DNA of 64,000 nt, from NCBI RefSeq assembly GCF_963576545.1, contig NC_083648.1:18523154-18587153 (forward strand), read 5' to 3'. The position numbers were made by a program, and so were the translations under genes. How positions within the stretch are numbered: the first letter of the stretch is position 1; every line of letters starts with the position of its first letter. The notes beneath the pieces were generated by a model. The model worked only from the letters and a program-made list of their open reading frames with translations, ran no database searches and was not told the origin of the DNA. This DNA comes from Limanda limanda. Taxonomy: Eukaryota > Chordata > Actinopteri > Pleuronectiformes > Pleuronectidae. Positions 32,127 through 49,162 of the stretch are shown piece after piece.

Positions 32127-35100
32127 ATGGCTGAGCGCCGCAGACATCGACATGAGCCCGGAGACAGAGCCTCCTCGGCCGGGGGACAGTCCTCCAGGGC
32201 CCGGGGAGAGGGCTCCGGTGCAGGCGGCTCCTCCTCGGTGATGCTGAAGCTTCTGGCCGCGGTGTTTTACGGTGTCAGCTCGTTCCTCATCGTCATTGTC
32301 AACAAGAGCGTCCTGAGCAGCTACAGGTACAAAGTTCAGAGTTCCAGTCAGAGGAAGCCCGGTCTCCACATGTGTGTTGTTATAGGACTGTTATTACTCT
32401 AACGGTGAGCTGAGGGAAAGGACACGGTGAATGTTGGAGCTGTGAGGACTGTCACTGGGTTTCTCTACCTGCACCAACCTCTCCCTTCAGAAACCTTCAT
32501 GTTTCTCTACCTGCACCAACCTCTCCCCCAGCAACCTCCATGTTTATTTAGGGAGAGGTTGGTTATTTAGTTCAGTGAATCATCAGTTCAACAACCAGGG
32601 AAAGTCTGGAGTTCTTACAACGTGAATGCGAGAATCTAAATGTACAGAAAGTAAGATGATGTAACTTCAGAAAGAAATAACACTCTCACTAAGTTAATGT
32701 TGAGTTCAGAAACAACATCTGTTCACTCCACATCATTCAAAATAAACCTTATAATGCAACCGAGTCAATAATAAAAGTAAAGTACAAGAACGTCAGTCCA
32801 AATCATAGCTTCCAAAGTAATCACTAAACAGTACCGTGCAGTCATTGATTACATCTACTGCATTTGTGTTGGTTCAGAACTTGAAATCCTTGTTGTTTAC
32901 ATTTGTGTCGAGTTTCTATTTTATCTTTTACAATTAGGAAAAAAAATCAGGAAGATAAAAGGCCAAACTTGTGTAACGTGTTTAATCTCAGGTTGTAGGA
33001 AGTAAACCAGACGTTAACATGCGGCTAAGAAGCATTAAAGAAATGTAGTAATTACCTCCAACAAAGAGTTTATGTTTTCTTCTGTTTGTATGTGAGTTAG
33101 TAGGATTATTAAAAAGCTACTGCACAGATTTCCAAGAACCTTTGGTCAGAGAAGAAACATTGAATGTTGCTGCAGATCCAGAAACTTTTTCCCTTATTTC
33201 CCAGGAATAATTCCTGAATTTAGAGAACTTATTTTGTTATTTATTAGTGTGTGAAATTTGGTGCAGCACTACTGTTTGAATTTATTTATTTATTATTTAT
33301 TTACTGCTGGGTCTTGGCAAACTGTTCTGGTTAAATATTTGTTTTCAGTCACTTTGTTCATTCTCACCGCTGTCTACGTGTTTTACAGGTTTCCATCGTC
33401 AACATGTGTCGGAATCGGCCAAGTAGGTTTGTCTTAAGTGGAGTCAACGTTTTTTCCTCTGCTCTTAAACAAACACTGATGTGCTTCACTTCCTCTTCAT
33501 GCTTCCTCTCCCTGCAGATGCTGGCCACAGTCGTAGTTCTGAGGACGGGGAAGATGTTGGGCATCATCTCATTTCCAGATCTGGATCTGAGTATACCAGG
33601 CAAGGTGTGCAGTGAATTCTATGAGCCGATACCATGGGAGACAATAAAGTAGTTCCCAAAAGTATTATCTGCACTCAACACACTTTTAGAGGGCCATATT
33701 GAAGATAAACAAAGTAAAATTTGAGTAAAAGTCGTGGTTTAAAGCGTTAAAGTCACAATATTTTGAGAATAAATCTGTAATTTCATTTGATTTTTACAAG
33801 AATGTCAATCAAATTGTATCTCTATAGCCCATATTTTACAGATCACACTCTCATAGGGGTGAATAAGGTGTAACATCATCTGCCCTAACACAAAACTAGA
33901 GTGAGGAAAAAAACTTTCTTCAAATAGAAAAAAGTCATAATATTATGAGAAAAAAGTTGTGATGTGATGTGACAGACAAATCTTCTGACACCCCCCCCCC
34001 CCCTCTAATATGACAGATATTTGTCCTCCTTTAAATTGCCCTAATACTCCATTGTAATTGTAATAATCTCCTTTAAAAATGTTCTGTGCTTTCTTCCGTT
34101 CCAGATGTTCCCGCTGCCTCTGCTGTATGTGGGGAATCAGATATCAGGACTCTTCGGGACACAGCGACTCAAGTGAGAGCTTGTCTTCCATTATTATTGA
34201 ATATTATTTTCATGAAATGTACTTTTAAACAGAATCATTTGACTCTGAATCATTTCTTCATCTCCTAGTTTACCTATGTTTACAGTCCTGAGGAGGTTCA
34301 GTATTTTTCTCACCATGGTGTTTGAGGGATTCTTGCTGAAGTAGGTTCAACTCCATGTTTCCTTTTTTTTTAACAAAATGTTTTTACACATGCAAATTAA
34401 TGCTTTAGATATTTCCTCTCCTCACAGGAAGACATACACTGCGTCGGTGAAAATGACGGTGTTCACCATGATCTTCGGTGCTTTCATCGCCGCCAGGTAA
34501 GCGCCACACACACACTGAACCCGTGTGCTGATATTCAAACCCCAGGCCCGTTTCTCACTCTGGGGTTTTACAGCTCTGATATAGCGTTTGACCTGGAAGG
34601 GTACGTCTTCATCATGCTGAACAACGTCCTGACGGCGGCCAGCGGGGCGTATGTGAAGCAGAAACTTGACTCAAAGGTGAGCAGAACGGTTGAATCTCAT
34701 CCCGCGGCGCCTCTTGTTCTTTCACCGTTTCCTGAAGAGCTTTGTGTTGCTGTTCACACAGGAGCTGGGCAAATTTGGGCTTCTGTATTACAACGCTCTG
34801 ATCATGATTTTCCCCACTACGGCGTATGCCTACTACTCAGGGGACTTACAAATGGTAAGATGTGTTTTTTCTAACATGAGTTTACGTATAATTTACTTCG
34901 TAAACAGCCCTGAGGGTCTCTGTCTTGTGTGTGTTTGTGTGTGTTTGTGTGTGTTTGTGTTTGCGTACAGGCGCTGGAGTTTGACGGATGGTCCGAGCAG
35001 CTGTTTGTTGTGCAGTTTGTGCTCTCCTGTGTCATGGGGTAACTTCAACTGTCATTATTTGTTCATGGATATCATTGATTGTCTATAAAGATGGACAGCA

Positions 35101-35778
35101 TCACAGCTCACAGCCTCACATAGAGAATAGATCCTGTCTCCTCAATGTTAGTGGATGGGACGTGGTGAGAACTAAAAAAAACAAATGGCACATCAACTAA
35201 AGCTTTCTGTCTATGTCCTGTAGGTGGTTCTTATCACAGATGTTTGACCAAGTGTTACTTTATCAGAAAAGTTTGGTTTTTATTCATTATTGATGCTGTC
35301 CTCCATGTTTATATACAGATCTGTAATATAAACCCTCATCGCTGCTCTTGTCTAATTCGCTTCTCCATCTGTCATTCAGCTTCATTCTGATGTACTCCAT
35401 CATGCTGTGCACGCAGCACAACTCAGCGCTCACTACCTCCATCGTGGGCTGCATCAAGGTGGGTCATTTAGAGCCGGTGCTGCCCTCTATTGGCTGAATG
35501 CAGATGTGTGAAGTGACTCTCTCTGTCTCTGTGTGATTGCTGCAGAACGTTGTTGTGACCTACATTGGAATGGTGTTCGGTGGTGATTACATTTTCACCT
35601 GGACAAACTTTATAGGTCTGAACATCAGGTAAGACTCAGAGCATTTGACTGATTCTGTTTGAGGAGCTGATATTTTCTGTCTGAGAACAGATTGTGCATC
35701 TTTGTGTCTCACAGCATCGCCGGGAGCCTGGTGTACTCCGTCATCACCTTCACACAGGAGCGAGCGAGTAAGAACTGA
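32127..35778 (+). CDS. slc35d1: UDP-glucuronate / UDP-GalNAc transporter (SLC35D1-like)
   Basis: Multi-pass nucleotide-sugar transporter of the ER membrane; the human protein brings UDP-glucuronic acid and UDP-GalNAc into the lumen for glucuronidation and chondroitin synthesis. Twelve exons: 32127-32326, 33389-33422, 33518-33604, 34105-34172, 34269-34340, 34428-34496, 34574-34676, 34762-34854, 34971-35038, 35380-35458, 35546-35628, 35715-35778. They total 1020 nt and 339 residues (human SLC35D1 355). Conserved segments: [66 protein letters not shown], and [20 protein letters not shown]. These fit SLC35D1 better than SLC35D2. The C-terminus ends about 16 residues early. A GTAAGA just before the stop and an acceptor at 35860 would give a different last three residues (see findings). 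Convergent with mier1. Confidence 0.92.
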
Positions 35779-38071
35779 TTCAATAATGTCGATGGGAAAA
35801 TTCACTGTAACAGTCCGATGTGTTTCCTGACTATTACTTTTTTGCATCCAATTTGAACAGAAAAGGCATAAACACAGTCCCGACCCGACGCTGAAGTACG
35901 TCCAGAGCACATTTCCTCTCCGAGCACAGTACAGAGATACATGTATATACATATATCTATTTTTAAAACATTCCTTGTTTTACAAACATCTCCTGTATTG
36001 TCAGCTTGTGCATTTTTATTTGCTATTTTACAATCATGAAAAGTAATTTTTTGACACTATTATCAGCTTTTATGTGTATGATTATGACAAAGAGCCTTAA
36101 CTTTTATACAATTATATTTCACAATGAGATGGACATTTTTATATTTGAGAAATTAATTAAATTAAAAGTCTTTATTTAAATTGTTTGTACCTTTTTCAAT
36201 TCACATGTTATGTGAGGAATATTTAAACTACTAGTCAAATGCTTACATGTCTTTTGATTTGAAAAGTGTTACTTTGGGTGGCTATGGCTCAGGAGGTAGA
36301 GCTGGTCATCCACTAACAGGAGGGTGGGTGACTCGATTCCAGCCTCCCCAGTTCTGCTTGCTAAAGTGTCCTTGGGCAAGACACTGAACCCCAACTTGCC
36401 CCTGATGGCTGTGCTATGTGTGATAGAGAAAGTGCTGCACATAGAAACCCTGTTTCTACAAAACTTTACTGCAGTTTTGAGTGGTTGAAATTTTGCAGTA
36501 TAAAAAACTCACATTACGACTTCTCAACTTCATTAATACATTTATTAAATATAGCCGTTTATTCCATTCATAGCCAAGTCTTGGAATACACTTCATTTTT
36601 ATTCATTTTGTCATTTACAGAGAAAAAAAGCCATCAGTAAATAAAAAAGGAGAAAAGAGACTACATGGATCAACATTAGTTGAGACAAACTCATCTTAAT
36701 TTGTGAATGTAAGTTCAAAGCTGGAGTACAAAGTAAAACAATGAAGCATTAAGTTGAAAAGCTACTGTACCAAAACAAATTAGCCTGGTCTGCTGGAGGT
36801 CAACTGCTTTGAAGACGCTCACTGTGGAGGGACAGGAAATGCTGGCTGAAACTAAGCATTAGCCTTTGCTTTTTAAAAACCAAAGCTCAACCACAATGTG
36901 GAGTATTTTGTACGCACAAAACATGAAGCTCTGCAACAAACATCTGAGACTGAGCAGGGTCACACAGGAATGAGACGTGCCGCCGGACAGAGAGGGGACG
37001 AGGAATGGCTACTTTAGTTACATCCATCTCAGAGCAACAGAGGCAAAAAGGTTTCTCAACAAAAAAAGCGAAGCCTACGAGGAAGACCAGAAAATACAGA
37101 GATAAACATTCAGTTATAAAAATGTACCAACTGCTCAAGGTAAGAAATCTATACAAACTTTACATTAAAAACCATGAACATTCTGTCTAGTAAAAACAAA
37201 GTGTTGAGCAAAGCACTGACTATGAAAATCCAAAAATACAGCGATCTTCTACACGATGAGATTATAATACGAGACATCACTGATGTCAGCTGCTTTACAC
37301 AAACAAACCTGCAGGGGGGGTCAGGGGGGAGACGAACCCGTCGGTTTATTTATCAGAAACAAACAGCTATGATACGAGGCCAGAGCCGGTTCAGCGAGTG
37401 AAGGAGTGAAAAAGTCATTCTGCTGGGTTTTTACATCACCACTCTGATCGATCAGTCAATCAACAATGAGAAACATACAATCAAAGTGCAACTAAAGCAA
37501 GTCAGTGGCAGCACCAGCCTACCTGTCGTCTTTCTGCCTCTTTAAGACAACTCGAGCATCGGTCGGTCTGTCCCCTGTGTCATCAAATGTTCAAATGGCT
37601 TGAACAGTAATTAATCATTAAAGATTTTTTTGTTAAAAAATATAAATATCTCTTTGTGTAAAAAAATAATCAGGTGATGTCTTTTCTTTGAGTACAAATA
37701 GAAAAAAAAAAGGAAATTCTTGGCAAAATTTTGTCAGTCTCCGAAAAAGGGAATAAAGACGGTGAGAGAAGATGTTTCATAGATACGATGGAGCTGTGGT
37801 ACTTTGGGATGAGCTTTGCAGGCAGTCAGTACATGAATGGGTTCGGGGTGGGGTGGGGTGGGGGGGGGGTGACGGGTCTGTCACTGCCCCTCCCGGAGGA
37901 CCAGCTGCAGTTTGGTAGGCTGTGTTCTTCACTGTGTCGTTTGCAGTGACCTTTGACCTTGTTATCGTGAGTCCTTGCTCTCAGGAGATGCCGAGCTCCC
38001 AGGTCAAAAAGGTCGGGACATTTAACCCCGGGTTACCGTCTATCAGTGAGCGCAACCAAGCTCGAAAACCT
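35779..38071. other. Convergent 3'UTRs of slc35d1 and mier1
   Basis: slc35d1 and mier1 point toward each other here. slc35d1 transcripts may end near ATTAAA-type signals around 36160. AT-rich sequence on the mier1 side, up to 38071, is likely its 3'UTR, with TTTATT (AATAAA on the minus strand) near 36597. A SINE sits between them. No additional gene is seen. Confidence 0.5.
36280..36425 (+). mobile_element. tRNA-derived SINE copy (plus)
   Basis: Starts GGCTATGGCTCAGGAGGTAG (A-box-like) and has a B-box-like GTGACTCGATTCCAGCC. It continues with TGTCCTTGGGCAAGACACTG and ends CCCTGATGGCTGTGC. It does not fold as a functional tRNA and matches the reverse strand of 43075-43191. Confidence 0.75.
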
Positions 38072-44529
<6,458 letters not shown>

Positions 44530-44639
44530 GTTTGCAATCCTGCAGGGTCACGTCAGGGGTCAGCCGCGGTGCCCGGATGTAGAGCCCCGCCCACCTGCGG
44601 TATCAAAGCGTGATGCCATGGTGATGCCTCCAGAGCTCG

Positions 44640-45880
44640 TGGAGCTGCCCTGACGTCACACACACTTTGATCATGATAATATTGATAATAATAAAAAACA
44701 AACAATGTAAACATCTACCCAACGTTGCATAATATACAGGTTTAACAAGGTACACATTACATTACATCATTTGTATTATCTCTAAATTAAGGAAACAGAA
44801 TAATAATTACTATTATTATAATAACAGACGTGGCAATAATTATTAAAATATTGAAAGTAAGTCCAAGCATTTTTTTATTAAATCCTAACCAAGGGAACTG
44901 AATGTATGATATGCTCCTAAATGTGATTATATTTATACGGAATAAGTGAATTAGTGATCAAATTAAATGTTTTCCACTTTAAAAGGAATACTCTAATTCA
45001 TTTATATTAACTATAACAATAGAGTAGGTAAAAAAGGACAGAGGCACATATGCTGTCTTTCAGGTATATTTTGTGATTGTGGGAATCACAGAAAACAAAC
45101 ATTGAAAATAATCCAATAAAAAAAATGTATGGCCCAACAAAGATGGTTTCCAAGAGGACATAACACTTTATATCCTTTTACATGAATTAAGGTGGGGTTC
45201 TGTAAAGTTGTACAATCTGAAAGATAAAGGGTTTAAAACTACGACACAAGTATGGAAGGTTACTGGGGTTTTCTGCCACCAGAAACCATGGAGCACAATC
45301 TCATTCGTTAATCTGCTCTTTTAAGAGATACAGATACAGTGGAAAAGACCAGAGGGGCAATCAGAAGGTTTAAGCTATAAACATGATAAAACTAGATTTG
45401 ATTTCTGATACCAGCCCCACCGTGTGTTGTGAGACATGGGCCAGTAATGACCATTCTAAAGGTTGACCCTTTTCCATGACAGAGTTTATTTTGACAAATG
45501 TACTGGTAATCTAAACATCTCTTCTTGGAACCACTGATTTATGTTCATGATAGTGACCAACACACACCACTATGTTGCTATGTAGAGAGCCATCACTTCA
45601 GTTGGTCACACATGGAATATCTCCAGCTATCCATTAGGAGACACTTTGCCAAATCCACGGCAATAAAAACCTTGCAGTTCAGACATAAAGATGCATTTCT
45701 TTCCTCAACATTTATGAAAATTGTATTTAATCAGTGATCCTCACAATGGCCCAGATTCCCACACACATCCCAAACAGCCTGAGTGACATCCGTCTGTTAA
45801 AAGCCTTTGATGGTCACACAAGATAATAAACAGATTTTTCTCAGGATTTACCTGGGACAGCGTTTGTGACCTCACCAGAG
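44640..45880. other. Intergenic gap between mier1 and insl5; no dnai4
   Basis: AT-rich sequence of about 1.2 kb with only short random frames. In human, DNAI4 (WDR78) lies between INSL5 and MIER1. I see no WD-repeat exons or remnants here. Confidence 0.6.
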
Positions 45881-45886
45881 ACTTAA

Positions 45887-45894
45887 TATAAAAG
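45887..45894 (+). promoter_or_regulatory. TATA box of insl5
   Basis: TATAAAAG lies 96 bp upstream of the insl5 start codon, where a core promoter is expected. It falls outside the duplicated unit (which starts near 45951), so the second insl5 copy lacks it. Confidence 0.65.
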
Positions 45895-45982
45895 GACTGA
45901 TGCGGGTTGTGTCCTGAGAATCAACAGAGGGTGTTAGTGTGTGTTTGGGATTTTGGTTAAGCATCTTCTTTTAGAGTTCTTC

Positions 45983-46413
45983 ATGAGTTCCTTACTCCTG
46001 CTGGCGATGCTGCTGTCTGTGTCCTGTGCAGCGCAGGTTCAGACACAGGATGATGCGAACACACTGAGGCTGTGTGGCCGGGCCTTCCTGCGAGCGGTGG
46101 TGTACACGTGTGGAGGATCCAGGTGGAGAAGACTGATGGGAGGAGACGACACTTTGCCGGACGGTCAGTACACAGTGTCTGCCTTTAGAACTTTGGTGAT
46201 AAAACCACCAAATTGAACCAACCTACAAAATAAAAGCCTTGACTTCTGCTAAACAAACCTTAATATCTATTCACAGGCAACAGGGAGCCAACTTTCCTCA
46301 AGACAACAGATGTTCCAGCAATGATACGTCATCGGCGTGACGAAAGCCAAGCACTTTTAACAGTGTGCTGTCAAGTAGGCTGTCGACGGACTGACCTCTC
46401 TATGCTCTGCTAG
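45983..46413 (+). CDS. insl5: Insulin-like peptide 5 (relaxin family hormone precursor)
   Basis: Secreted two-chain peptide hormone of the relaxin family; in mammals INSL5 is made by enteroendocrine L cells and acts on RXFP4. Two exons, 45983-46163 and 46277-46413, total 318 nt and 105 residues. The single phase-1 intron lies in the C-peptide region, as in relaxin family genes. A hydrophobic signal peptide (MSSLLLLAMLLSVSCA) leads to a B-chain, LRLCGRAFLRAVVYTCGGSRW, with two cysteines 12 apart and an Arg-x3-Arg-x2-Val receptor motif. A basic MIRHRR site precedes the A-chain TVCCQVGCRRTDLSMLC, which has the CC-x3-C-x8-C pattern and ends at the stop. Placement beside dynlt5 and mier1 matches human INSL5. 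An AATAAA is at 46520-46525. The chosen ATG opens the signal peptide; an upstream in-frame GTG at 45941 is not needed. Confidence 0.93.
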
Positions 46414-46622
46414 AGGGGAACATCCACAAGAGCTCATCATCCAGCCGTCACACTCATTCATTGAAATTAAGCTTACAACGTTGTCTGGATAATGTGAATT
46501 CATTTTCAAAGATGACAAAAATAAAAAACACTGAACTCTGGTTTTGAAAAGAATCTTTTTTCGTAGATATACACAAGACAACATAAACAACACAGATATA
46601 GAATACTCAAAATGTCTGGGAT

Positions 46623-47663
46623 TCATTCAAAGTAAACACCATAGACAGTTGCCATTCCATACAGAGAGCTGTTCTTGAAAGAGTAGGTGGCGAAGGTGTC
46701 GTTGGATTTATCCCACAGACAGCGGCTGCTGATTTGCATGCTCTGCCCAGTGAGCTGACCGATGTGGACCAGGACGACCACCTTATATCTGGGAATCATG
46801 AGATCCTTCACACGGGCTCGTGTCACCTGAGAGAGCCAAAGAGAAAAATTAGGCTTGACTAAGCAAAAAAATGCAAAGGTATCCAAAAAGGTGCCACACG
46901 AACAAGCTTTTTCATTTTTATTTACCTCACATATTGTTTTTGTCATTTTTTGGGACCACTCCACTTCATATCTCTCTTCTTGGAGGTAAGTGGTGAGTAC
47001 GTCCTTTAGTATGTCTGTGACAGTACCGACAGGGAAGCGTTTGTAAGGTCCTGTGGTGCAGAAAACAAACAACACAATGACAAACTGGTTTGACTTCTGC
47101 TGTGATGGCTTAAGTTAGTGTAAATATGAAGAAAGAAAAGTGAACGAATGAAAAAGCTTCAATAGATTAAGCACAAATCTCTAAGAAACAGCCACTATTT
47201 TATTTCTGTTTTTAGTTAGTGGTGGTGAGGCGCAGTGTTGAGGTGAACGTTATCTCACCCGTCTGGTAGGTGTTCTCCATTGTCACCACCATCCGAGCGT
47301 CGTCATGGTGTCCTAATTCATCAATGGATGACACAATACTCATGGAGCTGAAAGACAGGATCAGGGTGAAGAAGGTGACAGAAGAATAAGGTGTTTACAT
47401 CATCTGATTGAAATACAGTGAAGTGATAATAAAAATAAGGCTTTTAAAACGTACATGCTCGATATCAGTCACAGACTAAGTGTATTTACTGGAGATGGAA
47501 GATATAAAATGGTAATTTCCAGTGTGATTTGCACATTTGTGTTTACTCACTCCTTAGTCCTGCCAGTGGTTTCCTTGCCTTTGAATGCATGACTTGCCTC
47601 TGAGGGAACCTTCACCGTCTTCTTCTCTCGTTTCTGAGGTTTGTCTTTCAGCAGCTCAGACAT
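46623..47663 (-). CDS. dynlt5: Dynein light chain Tctex-type 5 (copy 1)
   Basis: Tctex-1 family dynein light chain (formerly TCTEX1D1), a small cargo or assembly subunit of dynein and probably ciliary or axonemal in role. Coding exons in gene order: 47551-47663, 47259-47347, 46926-47050, 46623-46826, totalling 531 nt and 176 residues (human 179). The Tctex domain runs from MENTYQTGPYKRFPVG through LKDVLTTYLQEERYEVEWSQ to VVLVHIGQLTGQSMQ and ends SSRCLWDKSNDTFATYSFKN. The upstream part is a basic, Lys-rich tail (MSELLKDKPQKREKK). A 5' noncoding exon is likely at 48266 to about 48337, spliced to an acceptor at 47685. It is convergent with insl5, with only 209 bp between the stops. Confidence 0.93.
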
Positions 47664-47899
47664 GACAGCCTCCACTTCCTTACACTGTTCTTCACAGGAT
47701 AATAACCAGGCTCAAATCATGGACGGTAGCTCAGTTAATATTAAAACATACAATCTGCACACAGATGTTATCTGCACATTACAAAATATAGAGTATTTAT
47801 GAACAAACGTGTTTTTCTATTTGCTTGTACACTGCACTTTACCTTACTTAACTTTATAACATTTCTATACAAACCTCTACAGTGAAAGGTGTACATAAT

Positions 47900-48025
47900 G
47901 TACAGAGTCAGCATTTATTATTTGATTCCATTCCCTTGTCTACCTCAGTCTGACCTGCCTGCTGCTGGAACAACTGAATTTCCTCGTTGTGTGGATCATT
48001 AAAGTTTTATCTTATCTTATCTTAA
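47900..48025 (+). mobile_element. Non-LTR retrotransposon 3' tail with TTATC repeats
   Basis: TGCTGCTGGAACAACTGAAT, then TTTCCTCGTTGTGTGGATCA and ATTAAAG followed by TTTTATCTTATCTTATC is the usual 3' end of a fish LINE. It is present in duplication unit 1 but not at the equivalent place in unit 2, so it probably inserted after the duplication. Confidence 0.6.
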
Positions 48026-48337
48026 CTCCACCACCTGCAACACTTGGAAATGAGAAGTTGTCTCTTATCACACATATGTTGTTGTTGTGATTAACTTCTG
48101 CTTTTAAAATGAAAACATGTAGCATTAACTTTGCATGTTAGTTTTAGTTGCTAATTCTACCTGCTACCTCCAACCGTATATAAAAGCATATATTTACAGG
48201 ACGTATCGCTGCGTCAATATGTGCCAGAGAGAAATGACAAGGAGGGAAATGTAACATGTTTTTACCTACGTCAGAGCCTCTTGATCCGAACAGCACCGAA
48301 CAAGTAGCATGGACGGAGTAGCCACGGAGAGCTTGGT

Positions 48338-48351
48338 GTTGCCATGACAAC
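48338..48351 (-). promoter_or_regulatory. RFX X-box motif at dynlt5 copy 1 promoter
   Basis: GTTGCCATGACAAC is a near-perfect X-box (two RFX half sites, GTTGCC and a reversed GTTGTC). It sits next to the likely noncoding first exon of dynlt5 copy 1. X-boxes drive RFX/FOXJ1-dependent ciliary genes. Confidence 0.7.
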
Positions 48352-48385
48352 CAGGAACCAGGAGGCAGTGGGAGGACGGCTGAAG

Positions 48386-48395
48386 TCTCGCGAGA
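48386..48395. promoter_or_regulatory. TCTCGCGAGA palindromic promoter element
   Basis: A perfect copy of the TCTCGCGAGA element found in many TATA-less vertebrate promoters. It lies 35 bp beyond the X-box, in a small GC-rich island. Confidence 0.7.
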
Positions 48396-48455
48396 TTTAA
48401 AGAGTAAACTGCTGCACAGTTAAAATGTGGATTATAATGTCAAGTCTTTAACTGT

Positions 48456-48923
48456 ATCTTTAACCAGGATATATTTATATACAATCACAATACACAGTAG
48501 TAAAGTGAAGTATATATATTCTTGAAGTATTCTGGAGGACTTTTACTTTGAAGAAATTCCTGTATAATAAATATGACATGTATAATGAGTCTACCTCTAC
48601 GTCATTGACCAAATGAGAGGGAGATACATGTCTCACATTTTCTCTTCTTTATTAACAAGTTAAACAGGTATTACATTATATATTGATTTTTCATTTATGT
48701 ATTTTCAAAATCTTTGGATGGGAAATTTACATGAAATGTTTGCATATTCCATGTCTACAGCATTGAAAGGAATACAGCAAAAAGAGTTGTCGAAAAAAAT
48801 AAACTTAAAGTAAATCCTCCAATACTGTAGGACTTATTTAATTATCATAAATAAGGCAAAAGAACAAAATCGTGGTCAACAGAAACACGTTGAAGTATTG
48901 GTCTAAACTAATTGCAAATAACA
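48456..48923. repeat. Downstream non-coding block of duplication, copy 1
   Basis: Closely matches 51118-51540. Shared runs include AATAAATATGACATGTATAA, GAGAGGGAGATACATGTCTC and AAAATCTTTGGATGGGAAAT. No gene is seen in it. Confidence 0.85.
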
Positions 48924-48951
48924 TCTTGGTTCAGCATCTTCTTTTAGCTCC

Positions 48952-49059
48952 ATGAGTTCCTTACTCCTGCTGGCGATGCAGCATGATGAAAGCCAAGCAC
49001 TTTTAACAGTGAGCTGTCAACTAGGCTGTCGAAGGACTGACCACTCTATGCTCTGCTAG
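48952..49059 (+). pseudogene. insl5: insl5 remnant (internally deleted duplicate)
   Basis: The first nine codons (MSSLLLLAM) match the insl5 signal peptide. They are then joined directly to the A-chain region (DESQALLTV, QLGC, RRTD, SMLC). The deletion removes the rest of the signal peptide, the whole B-chain, the intron, the C-peptide and the basic cleavage site. The reading frame stays open by chance or constraint, giving 35 codons and a stop in the same place as insl5. The first cysteine of the CC pair is Ser and a Leu is His, so normal relaxin-type disulphides cannot form. No TATA box lies upstream. A functional hormone is very unlikely. Confidence 0.88.
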
Positions 49060-49162
49060 AGGGGAACATCCACAAGAGCTCATCATCCAGCCGTCACAGT
49101 CATTCGTTGAAATTAAGCTTACAACGTTGTCTGAATAATGTGAATTCAGGGAATTCGTGGAT

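Larger units (their letters stand above)
45951..48923. repeat. Tandem duplication unit 1 (insl5 - dynlt5 - downstream block)
   Basis: This unit holds insl5, dynlt5 copy 1 and a non-coding block (48456-48923). All three recur in the same order in unit 2 (48924-51540). The junction at about 48923/48924 joins GCAAATAACA (the end of the non-coding block) to TCTTGGTTCAGCATC (the insl5 leader). Coding parts are about 90% alike by eye. Confidence 0.85.

Noticed and set aside
36280..36425. Possible tRNA gene (A- and B-box-like motifs)
   Set aside because: The body continues into a SINE tail, a second copy exists at 43075-43191, and a cloverleaf with a clear anticodon arm is not apparent.
45941..45982. 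Upstream in-frame extension of insl5 beginning at a GTG
   Set aside because: The ATG at 45983 directly opens a good signal peptide; non-ATG initiation is not needed.
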